A stretch of DNA of 64,000 nt from Sipunculus nudus (GCA_026874595.1 CM049321.1:4085479-4149478), one strand, 5' to 3'. Positions 46,733 through 59,677 are shown, counted from the first letter of the stretch. The notes: a model not told the origin generated them from the letters alone. Made by a program: numbers and translations.

Positions 46733-49700
46733 GCAGATGCTCCTCCATACATACAACAGAAACTATAAGACGGAGAGGTAATAACAATGACCACAATAAT
46801 TTATTAGAAAGAGCTACAGAATTACACAAGGATACATCCCCTGATATAACATAAAATAAATGTAACTATACGAACCAGAATCTGGTTGTCCAGGTTTTCC
46901 CTGGTCACTATATTCTCAGCTTCTGCACGGAAGAAGCTAAAATGGACCAGTGAGGCTCAGAGCCTGGTGGGGCAGACACCCCCGCACATCTGCACATGGT
47001 ACATGGCTCATGTATCAGTCATTCCAGCCCTGCATCGCCAGCTCTGTGGTCATTGGTCAACCCCAAAGATCTGCATCTGGTGGCATTAATACCAAGGGAA
47101 CCTCCCCTGGTTGCCATGACGTCATAGGGTGTCCCCCCGGTAATACCAGGGGTAGGGCATTCGTGTAACACAATCAATCTGATGAGAGCCGGGGACCAAC
47201 AACCAGCAACCAGCAACTATTTCCATGTCTTTAGTACCGAAATGTCCGAGGTTAAAACGCACTTTATTTTGAAACTCGTATTAATCGGTTGGGAATTTAT
47301 TGTTTATCTTTAATTAATGAAATTTAGATACCTTAAGGGTATTTAAATATTTATGACATTTTAATAGTCTTTTTACCCCAAATTACCAATGTAACTGCGA
47401 CAAGTACGTATATATATACAGTAAAAGAATAGGTTCTTCCTAATATCAAAGAGCGCCGTTGGCCATCTCTCCTGCGGTAAACACTGTTAAATTATAAAAC
47501 GTAAACAAGATGTATTTGAGAAGGTGAAAGTGCAAATAAAGATAGCTAAAATCACCAAAGGTAGTCATGTCTGAAGCGTGGCAATATATTCTCAAATTAT
47601 ATAGCTCAAGCTATTAACGCTGTATCAATATATAGGTAACATATAGGAACAACAGGATAAGTATTCCAAATACGAGCGAATTCTTCAGGTTTCAAACCCA
47701 TCCATAACATATGACGCAGACGTTGCATGAACCCCCCCGATGCCGTGCATAAATGACACTTTGCATGGTGGGCGTGGTGACCTGGTGCTTTCTCTCCGTA
47801 ACGAACAGCCTAACGTATCAAAGGTCACGTGAGCATCATTGATATGTGACGTGTGATGTTAACCTGCAATGAAATGACTTTGATCTTTACCAGTACCTGT
47901 ATATGCATTTATTACGCAAACTTTTCCTCATGCGGAGATATCTAATTTTCTATATCTTAATTGGATTTTAAAAAAAATATGATATGGTAACGCCAGTTTG
48001 TGAAACACCTGCTATCTTTAAGGATAACATTTAATTCCCCACAGGGTAGATTTGTCTAAGAAATATAAAGGATAAACCTCTGCCTGCGGTGATCGGCACG
48101 GCACGCAAATATACCGAAATGGATTTTTTTCCGGGAAGGGAGAGTAAATAACACTCTGTAAGATAAAAGAGCCAATGATGAGTTTGCTTAAAATATTCTT
48201 TCCAAAAATAACCAAAACGAAAATATGGTCATTACACACATTGTACCAAAACTCTTAATGGTTAATATCGGTGACGCGTACTTATAAATAAAATCTGCAT
48301 TATAATGATCATAAGCCTCCGACATGTGGACATTCATGTGTTCGGCCCATATTCCCAGGCTAATTTGTGTACAAGTTACTTTACATTTGTGACTACTCCT
48401 TGGTCACCTTCTTGGATCCGGATCATGTACGTGCCAGATCCACACCAAAATCTAATCAGTCCTTCCTTGGCCCATTCCTGAAATGCCCTGAAACTTCCAT
48501 GAGATTCAGTTCATAACTGACTGAGGTATGTTATGAACACACACACACACACATATACGAACGGGAATAAACGCACGCAGTTCTGGTGGAGGCAATGATC
48601 TAGTACTTAAGCACAATCTTACTTGCTGATGTAACATGATGCAAATGTTTTCAGAATTGTTGTTGATGTAAATGCAATGTGATCATGCAGTGATACTTAT
48701 TGTTCTCAATCACCCACCGTTCTGGCACCACCTTAGTCTGACGTCATCGCTGGAGGAACAAAATGGCCGCTTTGATGTACTTAGAAAATAAAGGAAATCA
48801 GCAGGAAATGAGTCAGGGTAATTACATTTATGGTTAAAACCTGAAAAGTTTCATATTTTAGCACAACATTAAGGGTTTGTCAGTGAAATTGATCGTTCCG
48901 TTAGGTACAATATTTTTCTATATCACCTGATGCAAAAACCTAGAGGCCTTGACGATTTAACCAGAGAACAGGGAATGGATAGTTATTCTTTCATCAGGTT
49001 AACCTACTATCCGCGTGTTACATTAGTTTATTAACCGGCAACAACGTGGAGAAGAGCGTGATGAAAGACGAGAAACTGCGTGATCACCCATTAATGTAAT
49101 TTGCTGCGGAGCTGCAGTCACATGACAAAGAGCTCTGTTGCTCCGTTACTAATTTCCGCTCGTGAGATGTTTTATCAGTTTCTACTTGAGCAACCTCTCC
49201 AGCATCTCCTCCCTGCCTTACTTTAGTCTCAGATTCCTAATTAAGCCAGGTTTTTAATGAGAAGCACAGTATGATGCGTGGTGACGCTGCACCTGGGCGT
49301 GAAGCGCTCTTGGTGTGTCTCTCCTCGGGGTGTCCCGCTTAATTACGATTCACGCCAATTCAACCTGCTGTAATTTTAATCACCTTTGCGACCTCGGGGA
49401 ATTAAGCTGAAAATTTAATCGCAATCGTGCTCTCGTAATCCTTTATTTTAACCACTTAATAGGTAATTTATTACTTCACAATTGAAGCACAGATAGGCAG
49501 CGCCACGCCAGTTTAACAATTTTTGCCGCGATAAAGGCTGGCGCTAGAAGTGTAAATTAGTGAATCTGAAAAACGGGTTTCAGATCGTGTCCCCGCCATG
49601 ATAAAGGCTGGCGCAAACATTTTAAATTAATGAAACCGAAAGGTTGGCCTTAAAGCTAATTTCTTTAGACAATAATGGGTGGTATATGCGTTCTACGGTG

Positions 49701-51065
49701 ATCAGTGAACAAATAGAGCTAGACATCATAATAAGCACTAAGCTTGACGAATATGATGGTGACTTATGGTGAGTGTAAATTCATCACTTGTCTATTGACC
49801 ATGGTGTGAGTCGGCGTTTCCAGTGCATGTATGCGGTTGCTTGGTTTCTCTTGAAAAAAAAAGCAAAAAAGAGGATACTTGTGAGCGAAATAAGTTGAAA
49901 GGGGGGTCACGATCCATAATTATGCAACGGATGGTATTTAATATCTGGGGTTCAATGTATATTATAGCACGATATAACTGATTTGCTGCTAATTATTATA
50001 AGTACTAAGTTATTAAGTTCTGAATACTTATACCTAGAGATGAATACACTATGGTGTATAGCACGACCCTTCATCTACGTACAGGCAATGCTGGAAGTGT
50101 TTGGTGGAATAGACTAAGATAGGCTGGAGAAAGGCAGAATACAAAAGATGCAAAAGCCCTTACAATAAGCTAATGTTCTACTATTTAGTACCAACAATCG
50201 ATATCTGTATCAAAGCGATATGAATAGTTTAGGGCCCTTCGTATGCATTTATTATTATATCAGACAACTTATAATGGTATGCGAGAATCATGAATTGTCA
50301 TTTGTCAGAAACTCATGAAAACTCAACAAGATCTACAGTGTGTAATTTGATTTCAGAACACACCACAGAGTGTTTTAGGCCATGTTTTATTTATACTAGT
50401 CCTTTGTTATTGGAATTCGTCGCCATATGATCTTAGATGAGCTTAGTCTTTAGCAACCTTCAAGCAGTTTGCTATATCCTTATGTTTAAGATCTTTATTT
50501 CGTACTCTATGTAGTATTTAATATTTTTTTTTCTTTTTATTGATTTTATTTGAACCTAAATAAAATATACGTTAACTAAGGAGTTCCTTCTTCCATTCAC
50601 ACAAGTTTCTCAGTGACTAAATTTTTTTATACTGTAAGTTTATATGCTCCACATCATACATGCTTCCATCATTATCATCATATTTCTGACATATTTAATA
50701 TGTACATATATAAGTATATGACCATATGCATTTAAAGGTATCTCGCTGTCTCTTTCTCTTTCTCATAAGAACATTATGACTTCCCTCCATAAATATATAG
50801 TGAACTAGATACTGTATAAGTATATTTATTTAATAACAATAATAATAATATTAAAGTTACTTATTAAAGTTATCTACCGTGACATTCATTGGTAGCGTTA
50901 TGGGTAACTAACTCAAACAGCTGCATGAGGTATACCACCTGTTTCCCCTGGATCTATCCCCGCCGCCTGCCACCCGAAAGTCGATAATTAAATGCTGGAG
51001 ACGTTTGGGTGGCATAACAACCCATGTGGTTGTGATTTATTCTAAGTTAAATAGGTGTACCCGTC
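46733..51065. other. Repeat-poor intergenic stretch, candidate regulatory DNA
   Basis: There are almost no open frames and few repeats. From 49000 to 49660 the sequence is dense in TTAAT, TAATTA and ATTTAAT words between GC-richer blocks. It also has a 70-bp tandem duplication around 'GATAAAGGCTGGCGC' (49524-49543 and 49593-49614). No gene is supported. Confidence 0.35.
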
Positions 51066-51069
51066 ATTT

Positions 51070-51275
51070 CTGACCGAACTCTGCTAATTTTTTTCTGCCC
51101 GTTACAAGACAATTTCCCAATTTAGGAAAAAAACAGTTACCACATCCCGTATCAAGAACATACAAATTCTCACATCTTATGTAAATTTACATATCGTTAT
51201 GCTGTAATAATTGATAGCAAAGGCCTTTTTCCTCATAAAATTATACCTAACCAATTAAGAAAATTGCATTATTTA
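51070..51275 (+). repeat. Dispersed repeat family B, copy 2
   Basis: 'CAATTTCCCAATTTAGGAAA', 'CCACATCCCGTATCAAGAAC', 'CATCTTATGTAAATTTACAT', 'ATGCTGTAATAATTGATAGC' and 'CTCATAAAATTATACC' match the order at 16180-16375. Confidence 0.7.
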
Positions 51276-51279
51276 AGGG

Positions 51280-53360
51280 ATTATTCCGATATACGGCGTC
51301 TATTGACTAAAAGTAATCCCAAGAATATTTTATAAACTGTCAAGAAAACGCCTATTCTGTTCGTTATGTTGATATCCAGATGTTTAAAACAAGTGGGGGT
51401 AAGGAGCGCATATATATAATCCAAACACATTCAGCTGGGACAACTTGCGGGAATTCAGCCTTACCAGAGTTTTGCAAATTGTTTTGCAGCTAATGGCTTT
51501 TCAACTCCCAACCATATTTAACCAGCCAATTTAGGTTACCTGTTTTTCTTTGTAAACGTTGGCGCATGTTCCGTGTCTACTTATAGGCTCGTGCATCCGT
51601 TATAGAGTCGCTATGAGAACTATTCTTACTTGAAATAAGAGCACCAGTACTTAAAATTTACGCCGAGGACTAGGTATTTATTCACAAGCAAAAAAAAATG
51701 ATTACTGAACAATAGAAAAATTAATATTTCCGACGTGGCCCTACATGACACTCACTGTACCGTACTAACTGCATACCACTTTAAGTGTATATAGGTCAGA
51801 CATTCTTCATATTTTTCTTTGACATAAAAGACAGTAAAGACAATATGAGCTCACTTGTGGATTGTCTGCACTGTTATAAGGCATTGTTTCCATGGATACC
51901 TAAGATATTTTTGTCAATATGTTATTAAGCACTGGTACTTCATTTCCGGACGTCGCAGACGACAGGTCACGTGATGATATGTCCCAGATGATATGTCGTC
52001 TTGTTGCCATGAGACGTGGCGTTGTCGTCTAGTTATGGCGTAGGGGAGTTAATGATTGTCACATTACTGGGGAACTAGCACTCACTAGCTCAATAAGCTC
52101 AATCAACTGATCTTGAGCAATTACGCATTTGACTTCAAGGCTGTTGGTGCGGTATCAGGGGGTTCACGTATAACTCGGACCGTCGTGACACCGGTATAGT
52201 TCCCCTTGACTGAAAAACATAACCTATTATATATCGGCTGTAAAAGAAGCATCTCTAACAAAAGTCCTAGCTTAAAGTCAACCCAAAAGTTGTTTTAGTT
52301 TCATATCAAACCCAAGCATATATTATTTTATACCTGGTATTGGTATATATAACAGTATATGTATAATGATGAAGTCTTCATTCATTTTTAGTATGATATA
52401 TTGAAATTTTGAAATCATTTTTTTAATGTGCACTGTTTTAGGCACTTAGTACGTCCAACCCGCTTATTGGATAGCTCACACATGAAAATATCTCATTAAG
52501 ATAATTTTGGCGCTCATGTCTCTTTCATGCATGCTCAGATATAATTTTTTTATTTTTCAAGTAAAAATGTAAAACTGTGAAATTTAGACCTCACAGAGAC
52601 GACTCAACAACTGAATTCTGATGTAAATTGCCCATGCCGATGCATTTCTTACAGAAAGCGTTTTCTTTATGCAAATATATGCAAATATATAAATATTTAA
52701 CAAACAACTGACCCTGCTGGCATCTAACGCCACTGTAATACACTAAGAATATTCTTTAGGACATTTAGGTTTACAATCACAAAAATATCCCACGACAGTA
52801 TGTTTTCTTCTGATAATAGAACCAAAACTTGTATTTGTATGTAACAATAGAGGGACAGGGGCAGGAAGAGGACTTTAAAAAAAAGGGGGGGGGGGGGGGG
52901 ATAGGGGGCACATCCTGGCCCAGCTAAATAATTGACCTAACAAGGAACTCTATGTGACCTTAATCGTATATTCATTCAATGAATTATCATGAACAGTGCG
53001 ATTGTGAGCAACCAATCAAGTTACTGTTGGAAATGTAAACAGTCAATCATCTGACAAGAGCGAAATTTGCATAATTTGGGCAAATCTCTCAAAAGAACAC
53101 GTGTAGTCTGTACCAGTACCCGTGTCAGCATGTTTGTCCAGGATATTTGTTTACAAAGGTCACAGTATGAAAGGTTCTAAATCAAAAGTTGCAGGAGTTA
53201 TTCCGCCGACTGCCGATTGAATAATAATGTCTTACCTTGCACTGTATTTATATGAGACAATTAATTCAAAATGGGAAGACACTTCACAGCGATTGCGATA
53301 TATTCATCACTGCAGTGGAGAACAGATATTTATTATATAACAATTCCAGCTGCTGCCGTC
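51280..53360. other. Intergenic, no supported gene
   Basis: A G run lies at 52887-52900. No open frame of note, no RNA gene and no repeat family recognised. Confidence 0.4.
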
Positions 53361-53367
53361 AATCAAT

Positions 53368-53450
53368 GCGACGTCATACATATATACGCGAACGATCTTT
53401 GTGACGTCTTTGGGTGACGTCATACTCGAACGACCTTTGTGACGTCGTAG
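53368..53450. promoter_or_regulatory. Cluster of four CRE-type sites
   Basis: CGACGTCA (53369-53376), TGACGTCT (53402-53409), TGACGTCA (53415-53422) and TGACGTCG (53440-53447) fall in 80 bp, in a diverged duplication around 'CGAACGAYCTTTGTGACGTC'. TGACGTCA is the consensus for CREB/ATF factors. No gene start is recognised nearby, so the target is unknown. Confidence 0.4.
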
Positions 53451-53800
53451 TGTGGTCTTCTAAACAGCTCTCGCAACCATAGGCATGGAAAGTCTACTGT
53501 GTAGGAGCGTTTAGGGAATCATAGGCTACGAAGAGGAGGATAAGGGCTGTGGTTGTTAGGTCTAATGTGCCGATAATACCATTAGACTTTACACATTACT
53601 ATCTCCCACAGCATTGGGGAAGAAAACACGGCGATAGATGCAAATTTGGGCGCTTTTTTCGGTATTAAGCGTGATTTTTTTTTATCTTTCCTATTTGAGG
53701 TTCAGAACAGGGAGAGGGTGTTTCTCAACACCCCCCCCCCCCCCCGGCGCCCAACAACCTTACTCCGCCCCTGATGAATAAGAAAATCAACACACATATA

Positions 53801-54525
53801 CAGTCGAACCTGTCTAATGCGACCACCCAAGGGACTGGGCAAAGTGGTTGTAATAGACAGGTGGTCGTATTTGACAGGTTCCGAACATTTAGGAACTGCA
53901 CAAATCTAGCTGACATGTATGACGGAAATATACATATTAGACCATCTTTATGACTATAAATAAAAACATATTTGCAGAAGGGAACAATCTTGATGTAACA
54001 TGTGTTTTGTGAGTGTACACAAATGTACATGTACTTATCTGTGCAATTTAATGTAATGCCCTGAATAGATCAAAGACAGATCACAGAGGCATAGGTCAAA
54101 GATTGACTTCGGGGTACCTCCATTCATGTGGATTAATAGGTCGTGTGAGCCAGGCACGTTGCCCGCCAGGGGCTCCTTGCCCAGGCTCCCAATAATAACC
54201 AGTCTGTGCTCCGTACACACACACACCATAACACAAACAGAGAGGGGCGCAAAGTGACCGCAACTTAACGCATGGTCAATCAACCGACCGGTCAGCGCTG
54301 GTCAGTGAGTAGCACATAGAGTGCCCGCATTAGGCAGGTCAATTATTAAGTAAAATGTCACTTTGGTCAGAAAAAACTGCCTGTAATCCGTAATAGCCAG
54401 ATGGTCCTATTTCCCAGGTTTTGTCTATAGATAATACAACGGAATTTCAAAAGGGACTGATATCTAGTGGTCGTAATAAGCAGGTGCCCGCATTTCATAG
54501 GTGGTCGTTCTGACAGGTTGGACTG
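53801..54525. mobile_element. Mariner-like non-autonomous element, 725 bp
   Basis: Ends CAGTCGAACCTGTCTAATGC and its near-complement at the right (…GACAGGTTGGACTG) form inverted repeats of about 28 bp through GCGACCACC/GGTGGTCGT. TA flanks both ends (53799-53800 and 54526-54527), the target of Tc1/mariner elements. Repeated GTGGTCGTA...GACAGGT words also occur inside, near 53845-53880 and 54465-54520. There is no transposase. A C run and 'CTCCGCCCCTG' just to the left (53730-53772) look like an unrelated hAT end. Confidence 0.8.
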
Positions 54526-54691
54526 TACAAACATAAACACACATGGGCAGGAAGGTGTCATACAGGCTCATACAGTATACAGGCTCATACAAACTGAACG
54601 AATGCTCAGAACAACCAAACTGGGCACTCTTTCATTGAACAGGCTATGCTGTCTCTGAGAATCCTTCAGTACCTTTTAAAATATAGCAGGA

Positions 54692-54862
54692 CTGTAGAAG
54701 CGGATCCGGGGGCGGCGGGGGGGGGGGGGGGGGTGGGGGGGGGGCGCGGGGGTGTCCAGGGGTTCCTACATTTTCAGTCACTACACCCTTTTTTCAGGGT
54801 TCAGACCAAAATTTGCCGCCTGGACCCTGCCCCCTTTTCCGAACCTGGGGACCTGTGTTTTT
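54692..54862. mobile_element. Poly-G hAT-like MITE family, copy 3 (truncated)
   Basis: Starts 'TAGAAGCGGATCCGGGGG', like copy 2, followed by long G runs, then 'CCCTTTTTTCAGGGTTCAGA' and 'TTTCCGAACCTGGGGACC', which match copy 2 in order. The right end is lost after about 54862. Confidence 0.65.
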
Positions 54863-57660
54863 TGATGCAGAGTAGAAAGGTAAGCATCCTTGCCGTGAAC
54901 TTCATTTTGGGTCCCGAACAAACGTAAATGCTAAACCTACCAACGAAGTTGCTAGGAATCCTTGGGTCTATTTAATTATTTGCTGGGTAAAACGTCTGAA
55001 ATCTAGCCCTAACGATTCCGATAATAAACGATCCACCCCGCAGCTCATGACCGCCGCCATTTGCAATGTGTCGAGGGCTGTTCCAGAATATTGTATTCAG
55101 CTCAACCTAACGAGAGTTTCAAACGTACACATATAATTTCATCTATGACAAAAATGTTAACTGGAATGATGTTCAAATGTCTGTCATAATATTAAGAGGG
55201 CAGGGGAATCCTCCATAAATACAGAGAAGAACAATACTTTTTATATTTGTAGCCGTAATAAGAACGATAATCGGTGAATTTACACACACAGTATTGCAAA
55301 TGACGGACAGTTTTTACTATTAATAATCCCTTCAGTAATCTGTGGATCAAAATGTGGGTAATTTATTAATCAAACATATTATTTAATGAATCATATGAAA
55401 ATTCAGTTATAACGTATAATAATATTTATAACTTGTTATTCAACCACATTTTTAAGACAAGGTTTGAATATAAACATTTTCAAGGCTTGAGTATATTCAG
55501 GTTGCTACCTCTGTCACAGGGTTTTTTTTATAATTATATTTCTGAGCATTCCCATCATGTATTAACATGTTCGTAGAGTATGTCAGGAATAATCAGAAAT
55601 CACATAATACAAATAAGGCAAGTGAATAGCTGTCCACATCCGGAAAATACCTTCGTCTGGTTTATTTTACCTAGGTGTAGGAAATGTATGAAGTCAAACC
55701 GCGATACAGTTCACCGACTCGATGGTTGGATCGCAGGTCAGCTCAACTGTTCGGAAAAGAAGTGGCGCTTGTTACAAAAATCAAGAAATAACTTGATCTC
55801 GGAATGGTTAAGAGTCCTTTAGATTGATCCTTGGGTATATTCTCTGCATTCAACAAAGTTTCGTTAGTTTTCAGTAAAATTAAAATCAGACAAAGCGTTA
55901 AAGCGAACGGCGGAAGTAGAATTATCTCTAGTCGAGACGTGTCGTTGACCTGGGTTTTCTTATACCACATGTAGTAGTTAGGGAAAAGCTGTTGTAATTA
56001 AAGCAATCAACGACAAAACCTGAGACTGAAGCATATGTTGGTGTTCTTAAATAACTGCTGAAAATCGATCAAACGTTAAATATATGATAATGGCGTCTGG
56101 AGTATTCTTCATTCCATATTAAAAATCTCCGGAACAGAACACGACAGCTAATGGTGCATGGGTATTTGATCTCTTTACAATAGATTTAACAGCGTAAAGC
56201 CAATAACACGACTAGCCTAAGGCTTTTTCTATAAAATGAGACATGGAAAATCAATAATATGCTTTTTTCATGGAATGGGAAGTGAACAGCATAGCAGATT
56301 TTATCATTTGCTTATGGCCCAATAACAGAGAGACAGTATTTGATGAACCCCCAGATATCATCGACCTCGACTGTGCACTGTTAACTGTCACGATTAAAAA
56401 TGGGGAGGACCATCATTAATAACCATGATAAAATGAGTAACATGATCAGAGACATTTGTCTTTGTACTGACAGTCAGTGCATCATGCATTTCATGATTAT
56501 TTCCCCTGTACTTATGCAGTTGTTTCTTAATGCCAACAGCATGGTGATGTGGGCGTTACGTGGAGTGCGGTTAATAGTAGTCACTGTAAAGCTCAACATC
56601 GTCTCCTAAGGGAACAAGATGGCGTCTTTTCTCTTACAGAATATGACACTCCCACTCTTCCACTTATAGCACAATCTTGGGAGTTTTAGAGAGAATTGGG
56701 CCTTTTACATTTTATTTAAGTTTTAGTATTAACTAGCAGGACAAGTCGACGTGCTTTTTGTAGGGCGGGTTTTCCATGGACGGAGTTAACATAGGCCGAT
56801 TTTTACTGACGTAATATCTGATGGATGACGATGCGATTGAACATTCGCGGCTAATGTCAAATTCTTTTGGATTTATGTAATAAATTGAGGATGGCCCCCA
56901 GCCCCCTCCCCCCCCCCCCCGCCCTCAATTCACTTCGAATTATTCCCGACATTTCAAGAACATGCACGTGCATTTCCCAGGCATGGCCTCAGTTACGTGA
57001 CAATGGTTGAGTTACACCACCGTCAATCATTAATAAGATTAGAACTATTTATGCAGAGGATCGTGTTTATTAATTAACCCGTGGATTTTCCACGGGTTAA
57101 ATGAGAACATCTATAATGAAGTAATAAAACATGAGATCAGATTGAAATGGCCACATGCTTGCACGTATCATATATAAACTATCAGAAAAGACACAAGACT
57201 GAACTCATGAAATTACGAATCAACCAGTAGTAATCATGGCTGAATATTCGAAGGAAAGGACCGTTAAAATATGGAAAGTTGCCTTATTATATGACAGGGG
57301 AGGTTAAAATGATAGGATAATTTTTTTGGTAATGTTGCCGTGATTCTTTATAATGATTCCTAAAAGTATGGGAAATGGACTACATTGTATATTGATTATA
57401 TCAACCATTTCAAGAATTTGTATTTTACCTGTCAAGTTTGAAATATTCAATGTATATTCTCAACGTTTTTCAGAATAAAATATAGTACGTAGTTTTGGTA
57501 AATGAATCATTTATATGTGGAATGCGGGTCCTGTTAACGGATACGGTGTACGGAAACTATCCACGTATTTTTTTTACGGAAACAGACATTCGGAAATCAA
57601 GCTTCATTCGGGTAGATGAAGTCTTATGTTATTATATGAGCTGATGTCAGATCATCTGTC
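54863..57660. other. Intergenic; one perfect hairpin
   Basis: A 12-bp perfect inverted repeat TTAACCCGTGGA (57074-57085) with a TTT loop and its complement at 57089-57100. A C run lies at 56908-56922. Open frames near 55580-55822 and 56400-56609 resemble nothing known and are not called. Confidence 0.45.
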
Positions 57661-57663
57661 ACA

Positions 57664-57765
57664 GTGGATCCGGTGAACTACACGTCGGTGATGGAGGACT
57701 TGCCTAGGGACTCGGACTTGGACTCGAACGTCCTGGACTCGGACTGGTACACGGACTCGGAGGTA
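57664..57765 (+). other. Exon-like sequence rich in DSD codons
   Basis: A frame from 57664 reads 'VDPVNYTSVMEDLPRDSD' and on through LDSD and YTDSE. It is preceded by CTGTCACAG (acceptor-like, weak pyrimidine tract) and followed by GAG|GTAAGA (good donor). The minisatellite at 57888 begins after AAGGCAG, another acceptor-like sequence, with the same acidic codon style (GACTCGGAC). This may be a real exon or merely the ancestral seed of the minisatellite. Confidence 0.25.
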
Positions 57766-57887
57766 AGAACTCCATAAATCAGGCCGAGTGTGTATATACC
57801 AAGCTTTAGGTCTGAATCGGGAGCTAAATGTATATAAACCTTAAAATAAAAGGGACGTGTAAACTAACTTAATAATACTGAAGGCAG

Positions 57888-58542
57888 ACTCGAACCTCAA
57901 GGACTCCGACTTTGACCTCTACTCGTGGATCCTGGACTCGGACTTTGAACTCTACTCGTGGATCCTGGACTCGGACTTGGACCTCTACTCGTGGATCGTG
58001 GACTCGGACTTTGACCTCCACTTGTGGTTCCTGGACTCGGACTTTGACCTCTAATCGTGGATCGTGGACTCGGACTTTGATCTCTACTCGTGGATCCTGG
58101 ACTCGGACTTTGACCTCTACTCGTGGATCCTGGACTCGAACGTTGACCTCTAATCGTGGATCGTGGACTCGGACTTTGACCTCTACTCGTGAATCGTGGA
58201 CTCGGACTTTGACCTCTACTCGTGGATCGTGGACTCGGACTTTGATCTCTACTTATGGATCGTGGACTCTGACTTTGACCTCTACTCGTGGATCGTGGAC
58301 TCGGACTTTGACCTCTACTCGTGGATTCTGGACTCGGACTTTGACCTCTACTCGTTGATCCTGGACTCGGACTTTGACCTCTACTCGTGGATCGTGGACT
58401 CGGACTTTACCTCTACTCGTGGATCGTGGACTCGTAGTTTGACCTCTACTCGTGGATCCTGGACTCGGACTTTGACCTCTACTCGTGGATCGGGGACTCG
58501 GACTTTGACCTCTACTCGTGGATCGGGGACTCGGACTTGAAC
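57888..58542. repeat. 33-bp minisatellite, about 20 units
   Basis: Units of GGACTCGGACTTTGACCTCT plus ACTCGTGGATCCT or ACTCGTGGATCGT, highly alike, with one 31-bp unit near 58406. As 33 is a multiple of three, two frames stay open for hundreds of bases ('DSDFDLYSWIV' and 'TSTRGSWTRTL'). The acidic frame is broken by TAA within CTCTAATCG units and I do not call a gene. Confidence 0.95.
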
Positions 58543-58729
58543 TAGGTCTCAGATGATGTAACTCTACTACACCAGTGCTACAAGTAAACTTTCTACCAAC
58601 GGTGTATTATGCAACTCACATTAACTGTATTGATGGCCATCGTCCGGACTGGCTTGTGGTTTTAGTTTGGTGGTCATTTATTGTCATATGCTAATCCCAT
58701 TGGACCAAAATCTTAGACATCGTCAAGGT

Positions 58730-59220
58730 CGGTCTTTTAAGTGAGGCCTAACGCCTGTTGGCGGCACTGTCCATGGAGAAAGGAAAAAGGTACAACTCTA
58801 CCAAGGGCATGTTATTATTCCCTGCGCCACTATTATACCTTACTAGTATAAGCAAATTTACGCAAAAGTTCTAAACAGATTTTGTTGAAGTTTTGGGGAG
58901 GATTAGGAAAACACCCAATTAGCTATCTTTTAAATGTTGAGGTTATCAGGATCACCGTACAAATTACATTAAATGATTCTGTCCAGTTGTTACCACTATT
59001 TCATTATAGAAGAGTTATTGATCAGTATTAGCTGGTGGCTCATGAGGTGACCTGGAATGCAGTTGTTGACCCGTGACAGGTATGTAGATCAACCCGGCAA
59101 AGCTTCGGTCCTGGCGGAGGTTTGGTGTCTCTGACAACATCTTTTTTTCTAACGATTTCTGGATTTAAAGTCCTATTCGCACGGAATTATGAATAATCCA
59201 TAAGTCAGAACCTTTGAGCG
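58730..59220 (+). repeat. Dispersed repeat family C, copy 3 (long form)
   Basis: The first half is at 58745-58822 ('GCCTGTTGGCGGCACTGTCC', 'CATGTTATTATT') and the second at 59150-59215 ('TTTCTGGATTTAAAGTCC', 'GAATAATCCATAAGTCAGAA'). About 320 bp lies between the halves, at the same junction as in copy 2. Confidence 0.65.
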
Positions 59221-59311
59221 TATATATGAGGTCCTCACGAGATGTCACCAATTTACCTTTATGGGACGGCGGGGTATGAAACGATGACCGCCTGCCTGAA
59301 TATCAAGGCGT

Positions 59312-59528
59312 CAGTGTGCGTCAGTACGGGGGGGGGGGGTATCCCCCATGTTTAAGCAAGGGAGGATGATCAATGTAATCATCTCCCTGCTATTCAGAGA
59401 ATGATATTTTTAGATTGGAAATGTAATATATCAATTATTAGAAGTAAATAATTTAGTTCCTTTTCTGAGTTTACTAGCTATGAAATATTATTTATCAAAC
59501 CTGGCTACGAAATAGACATACACATGGA

Positions 59529-59581
<53 letters not shown>

Positions 59582-59677
59582 TGTAAATATAAATGTGTAT
59601 GTGTTTTTACAAAAAATTCCTAACTTTGATCACCCTACAAGTCATCCCCCACCCTTGAAGATAAATTGACGCCACTG
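59312..59677. mobile_element. hAT MITE, second copy of the 22819-23217 family, 366 bp
   Basis: Left end CAGTGTGCGTCAGTACGGGG and right end AAATTGACGCCACTG. The flanking octamers CAAGGCGT (59304-59311) and CAAGGCCT (59678-59685) match at 7 of 8 positions. It shares with the first copy the G/C runs near the ends, the 'TTTAGTTCC..TTTACTA' region and a central (AT)n at about 59528-59580. Confidence 0.88.

Noticed and set aside
46950-47168. SINE-like block near 46960-47220
   Set aside because: It has a short internal inverted repeat (ACCAAGGGAACCTCCCCTGG) but no A/B box and no second copy in the window.
55580-55822. 80-residue open frame
   Set aside because: No recognisable domain, no repeats of evidence and no splice or promoter context.
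57912-58358. Open frame of TSTRGSWTRTL repeats
   Set aside because: By-product of the 33-bp minisatellite; starts inside the array and lacks any non-repeat part.
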